Source of the DNA: Prorocentrum cordatum
Lineage: Eukaryota; Sar; Dinophyceae; Prorocentrales; Prorocentraceae
Assembly: GCA_963575745.1 (NCBI GenBank)
Contig: CAUYUJ010018468.1
Location: 1 to 64,000, forward strand
Reading direction: 5' to 3'
Length of the DNA: 64,000 nt
A model generated the notes under the pieces. That model searched no databases. It was not told the DNA's origin and saw only the letters and a list, made by a program, of their open reading frames with translations. Of this stretch, positions 31,736-43,127 are shown piece after piece; the stretch's first letter is position 1; each line of letters starts with the position of its first letter. Position numbers and translations under genes: made by a program.

Positions 31736-32696
31736 GGCATGGAGGGCCGCGCCATTGAGTCTTTCGAAACGAGTGGCCACCTCCAACTAACGTTTCGGTT
31801 GCCAAGCATGCCGCAAACATGGTTTCGTACCTGTACTGGCAACTTGCCATGTACAGTGCACCTGAGAGGGGCGCAAGAGGTTCCACCAGAGGAGCTTGAG
31901 CAGCAGCACGCTCGCGACTTGAATTCGGCAATGCCGAGCGTTTGGTCAGCCGATCCAACGCCAGTGCCAGCGGCAGTGCCGACGCCAGCGCCAGCCAGCG
32001 GCAGTGTCGGTGCTGCAGGAGTCCCCGAGGGTGGCGATGAAGAGGCCGTCGTGATGAGCCAGTGGAAACTAGGCGTCAGTCCCCCCCCCCCCCGAGATGA
32101 GTGAAGTGAGCGACGGTGTTGTTGCTGCCACACAGGGCTCTCCGAGCGAGGTCAAGGGGCCAGGCGAAGAGGGGCCTGGCGGAGCGGCATGCTCAGCGAA
32201 GGCCAGCTCTGTTTCGCAGCCTGGGGGGCCTCAGCCTCCGAGCGCCTGGCTCCCCAAACTTCAGTCTACTTTGAAGCTTGGCCAGCTGATTGACATCAGC
32301 AGCCCTGGGGGCTCTCCCAAGGCCAATGGGTCGAAGTCCCCCTCTCCTTCTCGCGTGGCAATTCCGAAGGAATGCGTCAGTGCCAAGCGGCTGGCGCCAG
32401 CCGACGGCGCCGAGTCGATTACGCCAGGGGGCGCTTCCGAGGTTCCTTCTGCGAAGAGGCGCAATTGGCCTCTCAACCCTGAGTTTTGCAGCGGTGCGCC
32501 TGGTGCCGCCTGTTCAGGGTCTGCCGCCTTGCAAGGGTCTGACCTTGCCTCAGCGTGTCAGGCTCCTCTTGATGAGGGCATGGACCCATTTGCGATGCAT
32601 GGCCATCGCCTCGTGCATGCGCCCACTGTGGTGGAAGAGTTCGCATCGTCGGATACTGTTGTGGAGACGCAGGTGTATCATGACAGGCAGTGCTAG
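31736..32696 (+). CDS. Hypothetical protein broken at a C13 run
   Basis: The first frame is open from about 31697, with a likely Met at 31739 (MEGRAIESFETSGHL). It encodes LTFRLPSMPQTWFRTCTG and then a low-complexity Pro/Ala region. At 32081-32093 there is a run of 13 C, after which this frame stops (32102). A second frame is open through the run (MSEVSDGVVAATQGSPSE at 32097) and continues to a TAG at 32694. The second half is Ser/Gly/Pro-rich with KSPSPSR. A 1-2 base error or slippage in the C run would join the halves into about 320 residues. No domain is recognised. It could equally be two overlapping ORFs. Confidence 0.45.
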
Positions 32697-34010
32697 GTGG
32701 CTCCAACATGTAAGCCTGCAGAGGGGGAGGAAGAGTAAAATAGAGGAGGGACGATGTCCTCATTCCGGAACAGAAGGGCTGTCTTCGTTCCAGAACAGGA
32801 GGATGCCACGGGGAGGAAGGTGAAGGCGCTGTGCTCTCTGACTCTGCTGCCGCCTTCAGCCAGTCACACTTTCAGTTTGATATGGTGTGAATTATCGCGC
32901 GGGCTTCAGGCGTGAGGACGCCCCAAGCCCGCGTCGGGCGTGAGGATGCCCTTGGCCTCGATCTCGTTCGAGGCACGTTGCGCTCAATATCAGATCGTTT
33001 CGCCGCTTCTGATCGGTGGAAATGAACGAGGCTCACCATCGAGGCCATCCTTTGGGTCTAAAGAGGTCTCCATGGGGTCTCAACGGGTACCCTCGAAGCC
33101 ACCATCCTTGGGGCCTAACGGCTTTCTCTGCGTGTGCGGTGTCTTGGGACCATGTGCGTCTTAGGATGTCTTGGGGTATTAGGGTGTCTAGGGGCCTGAG
33201 GCGTCTGAGGTGTCTAGGGGCCTTAGGGCTCTTGGGGTGTCTAGGGATATCAGGTCGTGTTAGGGCGTCTTAGGGTGTCTTAGGATGTCTTAGTGCGCGT
33301 AGGGGTCTGAGGAGGCGTCTTCGAGGCCTTAGGGAACTACACTTTAAGGGTGTCTGAGGGTCTTGCGCGTCTTACCGTCTGGTAGCAGTCGGCATCATGT
33401 GAGAGCTTGGGGCCTTAGGCGTCTTGGCACTAGGGGCCATGCAAGCAAGGGAACCCTGCAGATACATGACCTTGTGGTAAGAGTATCAAACACATAACGG
33501 TCGCCTATTTGCATGCGTGTACACATGAAATTCCGATTGATGTGCCATTCAGTCCTGACATACACTTGCGCATCTAGTACCACTGAGGCCACATGGGGCC
33601 CAAGGGCCAACGCATTCCCTGCAACTAAATAAACGCTGGGGCTCCATAGGCAACAACACAAGGTTTGCATATGAGGCACCCCTTGGATTTCACATTGGGG
33701 GGGGGGGGGGCTCGGTTGGACTGCTCACACTGATCATCTTACCGACCTCTTTTTGCATTCGGGCGGTCGTGCCCTGAGCATATTGATTACGTACGGCCTG
33801 GATTGGTATCGTTTTGCAGAATGCTTCGCTCTTCGGGGCGTGATGTTATCTAGCGGGCGAGAGGCCCTTCCCATTACAAATGATTGTGCAAATGCGGTGT
33901 GACCCACACCCTCCGCTCATTGACATTCGGGCTCTAGCCAAAAGCAGCTGCGGGTTGCACGGATCACCACGTTTTACTACTCCAGCCAAGCGCACAGGGC
34001 ATCGCGCAGG
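32697..34010. other. Spacer with G-rich repeats and a long G run
   Basis: It holds paired GGCGTGAGGAyGCCC units at about 32909-32955, GTCTTrGGrTGTCT repeats at 33140-33420 and a run of 12 G near 33698. No gene is supported. Confidence 0.45.
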
Positions 34011-37000
34011 ATGCCCGACAAGAGATCCCGCAAGAGGGGCGATGATACCCAGGAGAAGGCGCCTCGTGGCGCCAGGAAGGTGCCACGCCTGTCCGCAGGT
34101 GCCCTCGCTCAGCACAACGGCGAGAACGAGGGGTCTGCGGCTGCAGGCTCGACTGCTCGTGGGGCCTCCGCCCATGACAAGGCTTCAGGCCCATGTTGCT
34201 ATGATTGTGGCGCTACACCCTCGGCTGCGTCGAAGTTCCCAGCTGGGGTGACCGACGCTTGCACGTTCCACTGGGGGCTCTACCTTTCTGGCTTCACGAC
34301 CTACGGCAGCTGGCGGGAGTTCAATGCGAAGAAGGACAAGGACACGGCGATCCAAGAGGCGCGGACCAGCGCAGAGGGGACCAAGACAAACGGCGAGAAA
34401 CACTGGCTGCCCACGCAGGTCTCGCAAGGCAAGGTCTACAAGTGCACAGTGACGAAGAGCATGGCAGGCCCGAGCCGGGCTCAGCTGAAGGATCTACTGT
34501 CTGTCTCGCCAGAGCGCATAGGCGTCAAGATGCAGGATCTCGTGGACGTCAACAACGCCCAGTACAAAGGGTTGCTGATCCCGAACCCAGCGAGGCCGTT
34601 CACGGAGTTCAACTTCACCAAGACAATCGGCGCCGAGAGGTCTACAGTCGCCATGGGCAGCGCCGACCAGATGCACGAGCAGCATGCGGACGTCGTCTTC
34701 GATTTCGCCAAGGCCGAGATGCAGAAGGAAAAGGATGTCAAGGATGCTGCAGTCAAGATGAGGACAACGCCATGGGACCTCACAGACCTGGTCAAGAAGT
34801 CTTGCGAGTATCGCGGGGTCGACGTGCACCCCATGAACTGCAGCCCCATGGCAGCGATGCTCATGGGCCAGCTTGGCAACGTGGACGAGGATGCCGCCCG
34901 CACCTTTGGCCCACCACCTCGCCACGAGCCGCGCGAGGACGTTGCCAATCTTGCCGACGTGGCCGACCACGAGGCTGGCGAGGGGGAGCTCGACGAGGGC
35001 GCGGCTGCAGATGCGGAGGAGGCAGGTAAGACTGCCCGCGCGCCCTACCTCAATCGCCGTGCGGTCTTGGATAGCATGTCGTCGGTTGGCCTGACTCCTG
35101 CTGTGAGGAGGCGCGGCTCTGGTGCTTCCCGAGTTGGTGAGGATGCTGCGAGCGCCATCTCTCCGAGCGCGGCAGGCGGCATCGGCAAGGGCAGCGGGGG
35201 CAAGCGGGTGCCCATGGAGGACGGCTTGCCGATCACAGATGCAGCTCGAGACGACCTCGTGCAGCGGAGGATCAACGCCTACGACATCGATAAGATCATG
35301 AGGAACGAGAATATGGGCCGTGAGAGGCGTTGGTGTAGCGACCCCCGCGATCTCTTCTTGCGCAAGGGCAACGCCAGGGCCGATGCCCTGTCCAAGCACC
35401 TGGACCTCGCAAAGCACGCCGAGAACCTGGTCAGCAGCTCCATATCAGAGATGGGCGCTGGCATGCTCGAGACCGCTGTGAAGGAGCTTCAAGACGGTGG
35501 GGTGTTCATTCCAAACAATGTGAAGTTCCAGCTTTGGCGCAGGTATTGTGACGACAAACTGGGGGACGCCCTGAAGTCCCGCGACGCAAACACGTTCATC
35601 CATGCCATCGTGCCGTGGAGCGGGACCGAGAAGACGTTCGATGGGAACAAGCCGCGTCTCGGCCTCCTAGACTGCTCGAACGAGGAGAAGATCCACAACT
35701 TCGAGATGATGTCGGAGAAGCTTTTGTCTAGCGTCGTGAAGCTGGGCGGGTCTGGGAAGGAGGCCGTGCACACCATCGCGGACGCGAGCCTGAAGTATTG
35801 CGCCATGATCGTGGATCGGGAGGACTGCGAGGACTTCGACAAAACGGTGACCGACCTGGAGCTGTCCGTGAAGGGCATGAAGGCGTTGGTGGATCCCTTT
35901 TTTCGTGGACGGGTATCCTGAGCTGATTCGCATGTTTGCCATCGGCGCCAGCAAGGACATAGGAGACAAGAAGCGCGTGCCATACAAGGTGTACCAATCT
36001 CTGATGTTCATGCCTTACTACGACGGGCTACTAAAGGAGTTTGGCGCGAAACACGATTTCACCAAGGAGTTTCTTGCCGGCCTCTCTGCGCAGGAGGCGG
36101 AGCTTCGCAAGGACGCAGCTTCCGCTGGGAGGAGTAGTCGTATTGCAAGTATGCTGACGCTGATGGAGCAAACGAGCACCAAATTCAGGGCAGGGACATT
36201 CGAGCACCTAGCCGAGCTGTTAACTGAGTCGCTCGAGGGCTTCATTCGTTCCCTGAACATCGAGAACACGAGCACCGCCGACAAAGATGCCTACAAGAAG
36301 TTGGTGCTGGCAGAACAATGTCTCAAGCAGGCGCGCACCGTCCTGCCCGCCAATGTGGAGATCTGGATGGCGCACCTCAGGATTTGCGAAGTAGCCGTGG
36401 CCGCGATTGGCAAGGCTGACTACGCGAAGAACCTGACCACCGTGCTCGAGAAGTACAGGACCTTGCAGCCGAAGTCGGTGAACATGGAAGCCGTGGTAGA
36501 TGTCGACTGCGCCGTGAAGGATGCCAGCTCTGCGGGCGCGGAGCTCGACGCGGAGTCCTTGAAGCAGCTCTCGGAGTTCATTCAGGCTGACAGAGGGTGA
36601 GTCAAATGCTGCAGATGGGGGAGGGTGGATAGGCATGGTGGGCTAGGTAAGGCGGACGGGAGGGACAGGAGTTGGTCCGTGGGCCCGAAGAAATGCAGCA
36701 TTTGTATTGCCGAGAGTGTGTTCGACTTCGCTGAGCATGCTCTTGGTGAGACTCGATCTAGCCTCGACCCGATCCTTCAGCTGGCCATGTCGGTGCGTGA
36801 TCTGGTTTCAGCGACTGTTGACGTCACATTGAAGGATTCAGTCGCCAAGTTCGTCGAGTGCATGGCTGCGTGGACTGATGCATCCAAGAGCTTGGCAAAG
36901 TTCGAGTCGCTTGGGCCCGATCTGGCTGCGAGGATTCCTGCGAAGGGTTCGGCCATCGCCATCAAAGCGTTGCTGAACGACACGGCTCTACTTCGTCAGA

Positions 37001-37581
37001 AGGTCGGTGAGAGGCCGCCGTGCCAGGGGATGAGTGACTTCATCAGCCAGATGGAAGATATGACTGCTCATATTCGGGATGCGTACTTGCAGAGGACGCG
37101 TGATGCCATGGAGACCGCAACAGACATGCTCAAGTGCCTCGCGAACCTAGGGCCAACTGAAGGAACTTCTTGGACTGCCGACGCCCCTGCCGACAAGGGC
37201 GACGACTTCGCTACGGTCAGGAAGGTGTTCCTGACAGCGGCTGCCGAGCTCGACGGCAACAACTTCACTGCAATGATCAAGGATCTAGAGATGTCTCAGA
37301 AGCAGGCGGCCGCCGCCCACGAGCTCTTCGGGTGTCCTGCTGAGGCCGCCATCTTCGAGTCAAGTGACGATGTGGTGAGAGCGAGCTGTGTCACCAGGGC
37401 GACGGCGAAGTGCCTCCACGCCTACGAGGTGCACAAGAAGGACGAGAACGATGCCAAGTTGCGCAGGGAGCTCCGCAAGACGCTGAAGACGATCACGGAG
37501 CACCCGAGGCTGGGCGACATCTCTTCCGAGACGCAGGCGTCGCTGCGGAAGTGGGCGTTCGCCGCCGCCCAGTTGCCTTGA
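34011..37581 (+). CDS. Large hypothetical protein (~1,150 residues), one intron and one frameshift
   Basis: The start is the ATG at 34011 (MPDKRSRKRGDDTQEK), with a basic N-terminus. Near residue 63 a Cys-rich patch (CCYDCGATPS...CTFHWG) may bind zinc. The remainder is mainly helical. At a T6 run (35898-35903) the frame ends early at 35921, while another frame continues without loss of protein-like character (DGYPELIRMFAIGASKDIG). One base too many in the T run would explain this. A clear GT-AG intron lies at 36597-36698. The last exon ends KWAFAAAQLP with TGA at 37579-37581. The function is not recognised. The length, ordered exons and clean intron argue for an expressed host gene. Confidence 0.65.
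36597..36698 (+). other. 102-nt GT-AG intron
   Basis: The donor is GTGAGTCAAATG and the acceptor AAATGCAG. Splicing joins GG to C (phase 2), keeps the frame, and removes the in-frame TGA at 36598-36600. Flanking residues are QADRG and ICIAESVFDF. Confidence 0.75.
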
Positions 37582-37657
37582 GAGGCGCGGGCCGCAGGTC
37601 AGCCGCGGCGACCGCCTGCAGGTGGCGACGCGGCTGCTGACAAAAAATGGGAACGAG

Positions 37658-37712
37658 TCCCACGAGAGGCAGCCAGGGGGAGACAAGAGAGCACTGGCTG
37701 CCTCTCGTGGGA
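37658..37712 (+). terminator. Perfect 19-bp stem hairpin downstream of a stop codon
   Basis: TCCCACGAGAGGCAGCCAG (37658-37676) is the exact reverse complement of 37694-37712, with a 17-nt loop. It starts 77 nt after the TGA of the 34011-37581 gene. It could be a 3' UTR or RNA-processing structure. 'Terminator' is only the closest available label. Confidence 0.45.
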
Positions 37713-38355
37713 CGCCTGAGCCTCCAAATGGGCCTTCTGAGGGGCATCTAGGGTTAAGCTTTGGGAAGTCATCTTGGGTCGTCTTCGGTACATCTGGAGC
37801 CGTCTTGGAGAGATCTTGCGGCCAGCTTGGCGTCTCTCGGGCTCTGCGTGCCACCTTGGAAGCCATCTTGGGGCCGTCTTGAAGCAATCAAGCCGATTCG
37901 TTGGCCTTGCCAGGGCAAGGTTGGGAGCGCATGGGCCGTCGTGGGCCCGTCTCTGGGCCTTCTTGACATGTCTTTGGTGGCTGCATACTCACAGTCGCAG
38001 TAGGTCAATTGCATAACGTTGCCTGGTGTCTTGCGTTGCGTGCTGCGTTGCATGCGTCATGTAACTGCTAATCGCAAGTCGGGCGGCTACTTTTACGATA
38101 TCTACGTTCTTCACTCCCTCTGCCAGCAACGGCTGGTACTTTTTCAATATCCACTGCTAGTGGCCCTCGCGGCGCCGATATCAAACAAGTACTTTGCACG
38201 TACTTCGCATCATACCTCGGTTTAGATGTAACAGGTATCTAGGTGCATTTTTCATAATCAACGTTCTAGAGGGACATGCATCTCATAACGCCGCACGCGG
38301 GGCCGGCTGGACTGAGCCTTACTGTAGACGGGGGCCAGCACACTGAAGCAAGCAC
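37713..38355. other. Spacer without a supported gene
   Basis: Contains repeated TCTTGGGxCxGTCTT words (37760-37900) and two GTACTTxGCA units like the 29.5-kb minisatellite (38187-38215). Confidence 0.4.
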
Positions 38356-39485
38356 CTAGATGCCGACCTGGCCCACGATGACGATCGCCCCCGCCCTCGG
38401 CAAGGGAGCGACCTCCAGATCGAAGGCCTGCAGATTGTCGCAAAGGACCCTTTCCCCAGCACGAGTTTGTGGCGCGAGACCATCCGGCACGCTGCACAGT
38501 CGGCCAAGGTGGAGAGATCCTTCACGGATTGCGCCAGCTTCTTGAATATCACAGGAATGGACTTGCCCTGCATGTCCACGCCGAGGTCGTCGTGGATGGC
38601 GCGGCGGCCCAGCAGCGAGTAGTCCGCATCGCGAGCCATGTAGGACTTCGCGTTGGCCAACCCCACATTGCGGATGAGGGTGTGGTATAGCTGGCAGAGC
38701 GCCTCTGTCTCGATTGTGTCTGAATAAAAGTAGTGGCGCAGGCGCGCTTCAAGGAAAGCGCTGTGGAATGTGAACAATGTCCTGAAGTCCGGGCGCACTA
38801 CTCTGGTCAAGTTCTCGCGCAGGATCTCAGCCCCCTGCAGGGCCAGGTTGGCGGGCGGCGGGATCGAACGCGGCTCGCCCTGGAGCACGTGCGCACAAAT
38901 GGCCGGCACATCTGGATCAACAGGAATGTCTTCCTGCAAGGTCGCCGTGATCCAGCGCAAGATGGGAACGACCTGCATCGAAGACCAAATTGCCCCGATG
39001 GCCTTGCGGAAGGCAGGGGCGAATCCGTTGATCGGCGACCCGGGCGCCTTGACAACGCGCCCGATGGCATGGTCGTTCTCAAACGGTGAAGACGGCTGTC
39101 CGATCCCGTGGCCAGTCACCATCATTAAATGTGTCGAGAGAATATTCGCCCCCCGCTTGGCGGTGTTCATGTCGCCGCCGATGCCAAATGCGGCGAACCC
39201 CGCGGCCGCCCCCGCAGCGTCGTTCCAAGTCACGAACCCCGCCGCAATGCTCGGCCTGAACCCCTGGGACGACAGGGCGCCGATCGCGATGAGGGCGGCG
39301 ACGAAGTAGATGAAGAGGGGCGGTACGTTGGTCGCGGTGAAGCGCGAGACCGCGCGGCCGAGAAATTCGCTATCGATGGCCCGCTGGTCCGCGCAGGCCG
39401 CAAGCTGCCCGTCCGCGAGGTGCTGGGCCGTGTTCTCCGCCGGGAACAACTCTGCGGGGATCTCCGGGCGGTCTTCTGTTCCCAA
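38356..39485 (-). CDS. Unidentified intronless ORF, C-terminus frameshifted
   Basis: Starts at 39485 (MGTEDRPEIPAELFPAEN). A hydrophobic segment lies near residues 54-75 (PPLFIYFVAALIAIGALS), then an Ala/Gly-rich stretch (NDAAGAAAGFAAFGIGGDM). A helical body follows (FRTLFTFHSAFLEARLRHYF). The frame as read runs on to 38319. Near 38436-38450, however, a different frame takes over protein-like sequence (DNLQAFDLEVAPLP) and stops at 38356-38358, so one indel is likely. The lack of introns and the strand shared with the toti-like element (45.6-50.5 kb) make a viral or retroposed origin worth testing. I recognise no family. Confidence 0.45.
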
Positions 39486-39719
39486 GACTTAGCCAGCTCC
39501 CCGTGCGGCACCTTCCCACGAGGCGCGGAATAGCAGAACATGCCGACGGGGGGGTCGTAAGGTTGATAAAACCGTGCGTGCGTGCGTACCACCTCGGTTT
39601 TTGGTCTATTACTTCTGATGTGCTTGCTTTCCTGTTGATTATGCTTTTCGCCATCTCTAGAGGGATTGCTCAAAGTAGTGGAATGCAGAACGATTCCTGT
39701 TGTAGCACATTTTAAAGTG

Positions 39720-40560
39720 AGTTCTTCTGTGGGGAATTACAAGGGAATTCTGTTCATGGCGAATTACAAAGTGTTTCCTTTTGTGGCGGAATACAAAAGG
39801 ATTCCTTTTGTGGAGGATTACAAAAAAGGATCCCTTTTGTAAAGGATTATTAAGAAATTCCCTTTGGTGGAGGAATGCAAAGGGATTCCTTTTGCGGGGG
39901 ATTGCAAATTGATTTCCTTTGAGTGCTTTCCTGGAAATGAACCAGGGGGCAAAAAAAAAAAACGTAAATCCTTGAAAATTAAAATATAAGTTTTCAATGA
40001 TGTCCAACGCTTTGAAGCAAAAGCATATATATATATATATATAAGAAAAATGTTCACAAACCGAATGCAACAATAAGTTGTTCCCATAGGGCTTCGGCGT
40101 CAAAACCTTGGAAATACTGTGTTTTTGATATGTTTTTGCTTCAAAACATTGGAAATTCATTGAAAACCTGCAATTTTTCCTAATTTCCAAATTTGTTTAT
40201 TATTTTTTCACATTTTTTCTCTCTTTTGTCCCCTGGTTCACTTCCAGGAGAGCCCTCTCAGGAAATCAATGTGTAATCCTCCACAAAAGGAATCCCTTTG
40301 TATTCCTCCACCAAGGGGAATCCCTTTGTAATCCTCCACAAAAGAAATCCTTTTGCAATTCACCGCAGAAGGACTCCCTTTTGTAATTCGCCACAAAAAG
40401 GAATCATCATGTGATCCTCCACAAAAGAAGTCCTTTTCTAATTCTCCACAAAAGAAATCCTTTTGTAATCTGCCACAAAATAAAACAATGTGTAGTTCAC
40501 CACAAAAGGATTCCCTTTTTGTAATTCAACAACAAAAGAAATCAATTTGCAATCCGCCAA
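39720..40560 (+). repeat. Large foldback: ~30-bp repeats in opposite orientation around an AT-rich core
   Basis: The left arm (39720-39915) has repeated CCTTTTGTGGxGxATTACAAA units. The right arm (40262-40560) has their reverse complement (TTTGTAATxCxCCACAAAAGG) in about nine units. The core (about 39945-40250) is A+T-rich with (AT)n at 40025-40043, an A11 run and TTTTTTC words. No gene is supported. Confidence 0.85.
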
Positions 40561-40770
40561 CGTTTGTTTCGGGCCTCCGGAGGCCGGAGAATCGAGGGAT
40601 TCAGGCATATTAGTCTCTCTGGAACGCGCTTCGGCGCCCACCCACTGGAAGTGAGAGGGGCGAGGGGGGAGAGACGGAGGTGGAGGCGGAGGAGGGGGAG
40701 GAGGAGGAAGAAGGGCAAGGAGAGGATAACTTATGGAATCTGCGATGGGCGCCTAGCCCCAGGGAGTTAT
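40560..40770 (+). repeat. Direct repeat, copy 1
   Basis: It shares TTTGyTTCGGGCCTCCGG, GAGGGATTnAGGC, CTCTGGAACGCGCTTCGGCG and CCCACTGGAAGT, then a GGA tract and GGGGGTTATTCCCTTAGTCTGG-type sequence, with 42135-42360. Both copies lead into the same minisatellite family. Confidence 0.85.
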
Positions 40771-40834
40771 TCCCTTAGTCTGGCGGGCTGCGCATCCCAC
40801 TCGATTGTGATCTGCGAAGATCATTATGACAACG

Positions 40835-42000
40835 CAATGCTCCCAACGCATGCTCGTCGTCACCATCGTCATCAGCAGAATCTTGAAACGCATACTCATC
40901 ATCATCATCGTCATCAGCAGCATCTTGAAACACATGCTCGTCGTTACCATCGTCATCAGCAGCATCTTGAGACACATACTCGTCATCATCGTCATCGTCA
41001 TCAGCAGCATCTTAAAACACATACTCGTCATCATCATCATCGTCATCAGCAGCATCTTGAAACACATGCTCGCCATTACCCTCGTTATCAACCGCATCTT
41101 GAAACGCATGCTGGTCAGCACCATCGTCATGAGCTGCATATTGAAACACATGCTCGTCAACAGCATCGCCATCAGCAGCATCTTGAAACACATGCTCGTC
41201 ATCACAATCGTCACCAGCAGCGCATTGAAACGCATGCTCGTCATCACCATCATCAGCAACATCTTGAAACAAAAGCTCGTCATCATCATCATCGTCAGCA
41301 GCATCTTGAAACACATGCTCGTCATCATCATCATCGTCATCAGCAGCATCTTGAAACACATACTCGTCATCATCACCATCGTCATCAGCAGCATCTTGAA
41401 ACACATGCTCGTCATCATCATCGTCATCAGCAGCATCTTGAAACACATGCACGTCATCACCATTGTCATCAGCATCATCTTGAAACACATGCTCGCCATC
41501 ACCATCGTCATCAGCAGCATCTTGAAACACCTGCTCGTCATCACCATCGTCATCAGCATGAAACAAATGCTCGTCATCACCATCGTCATCACCTGCATAT
41601 TGAAACACATGCTCGTCATCACCATCGTCATCAGCAGCATCTTGAAACACATGCTCGTCATCACCATCGCCATCAGCAGCATCTTGAAACACATGCTTGC
41701 CATCACCATCGTCATCAGCAGCATCTTGAAACGCAGACTCGCCATCACCATCGTCATCAGCAACATCTTGGAACACGTACGTGTCATCACCATCGTCATC
41801 AGCAGCATCTTGAAACACATACTCGCCACCATCATCGTCATCAGCAGCATCTTGGAACACGTACTCGTCATCACCATCGTCATCAGCAGCGTCTTGTAAC
41901 ACATACTCGTCGCCGCCATCGTCATCGCCATCACCTTCAGAGGAATGCGCGTTGCCACCGTCGTTATCAGCAGCATCTTGAAACGCGCGCTTATCGTCGC
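40835..42000 (+). repeat. 42-bp minisatellite array, ~27 copies
   Basis: The unit is about CATCACCATCGTCATCAGCA plus GCATCTTGAAACACATGCTCGT, with a 42-bp period and some 39- or 45-bp variants. Because the period is a multiple of three and lacks stops, four of six frames stay open for 290-520 codons. None has independent support as a gene. Divergence rises toward the right end. Confidence 0.9.
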
Positions 42001-42134
42001 AATGGCCTTCGGAATCCCTTGCGAAGCATAATCGTTATCAACATTGTCATAACCTGCCAGCAGATTCTATTTGTAGTTTATTGCATAAGGAATTTTGGTT
42101 GTTACCCGCTGCAAAGCAACTAATACGGTAATTC

Positions 42135-42365
42135 GCTCATGTTTGCTTCGGGCCTCCGGGGGCCTGAGAAACGAGGGATTAAGGCTTAAGATGTCCCTCT
42201 GGAACGCGCTTCGGCGCTCGCCCACTGGAAGTAAGAGGGACGAGGAGGAAGAGACGGAGGTGGAGGCGGAGGAGGAGGAAGAGGAGGAAGGAGAGGAGGA
42301 CTTATGGAACCCGCTATGGGGGCTTAGACCCAGGGGGTTATTCCCTTAGTCTGGTGGACTGCGTT
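42135..42365 (+). repeat. Direct repeat, copy 2
   Basis: Second copy of the 40560-40770 sequence, about 1.57 kb downstream, in the same orientation and with the same internal GGA tract. Confidence 0.85.
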
Positions 42366-42549
42366 TCCCGATGGTGCCCTGTGAGGCCCATTATGATAAT
42401 GGATTGCCCCCAACGCATACCAGAAGATTCGTAACTCTCATTTCTGGTACTCGCGACCTGCCCCTGACAGGGGATGACCTCGGGGATCCCAGGGTGATGT
42501 CGAAACCGCCATCTCCGAGGATAGGGCGGGGGCACGACAGGAAAGGGCA

Positions 42550-42790
42550 ACATCTTGAAACACATACTCGTCATCACCATCATCATCAGCAACATCTTGA
42601 AACACGTACTTGTCATCACCATCGTCATCAGCAACATCTTGAAACACATACTCGTCATCATCATCGTCATCACCAGCATCTTGACACACATACTCGTCAT
42701 CATCATCGCCATCATCAGCATCTTGAAACACATACTCGTCATCACCATCGTCATCAACAGCATCTTGAAACACATACTCCTCATGATCAT
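42550..42790 (+). repeat. Second 42-bp minisatellite array, ~6 copies
   Basis: Same unit as 40835-42000 (CATCTTGAAACACATACTCGTCATCA...), about 190 bp beyond copy 2 of the direct repeat. The order direct repeat, then array, is therefore itself duplicated. Confidence 0.9.
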
Positions 42791-43127
42791 CATATGTGTG
42801 TTTCTCCATATGGGAAGATATCAAGTTAAGTTCTCAACTCGGGTACTCTCTTCCGTAGCTGGTTTGAGGCTCAATCACCTTCCTGCTATCGAGTACCGCC
42901 ATCATCGCACGATCGTCGTCGCAGTCGCCATGTTGATGGATTCGACGCACGGATTATCTCCGGGGATGCTTGGGTCGCGACAGCGATGATATGAGAACGC
43001 ACTTTGTGATTGCATGAAAACACGCATGTACACGCGCGCACAACTTTGTCAACTGATGCCGAAGATGATGATGCTAGTGACGGCGATGCAACGCAGCAGA
43101 ACGAAGTTGTACGCACACACGGTTTTA

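Noticed and set aside
37658-37712. Bacterial rho-independent terminator
   Set aside because: The stem is not followed by a T run, and the genome is clearly eukaryotic.
40564-42123. 519-codon His-rich ORF
   Set aside because: Product of the 42-bp minisatellite, with three other equally open frames. No independent coding evidence.
40835-42790. CRISPR-like array
   Set aside because: Units are contiguous tandem copies with no unique spacers and no cas genes, in a eukaryotic context.
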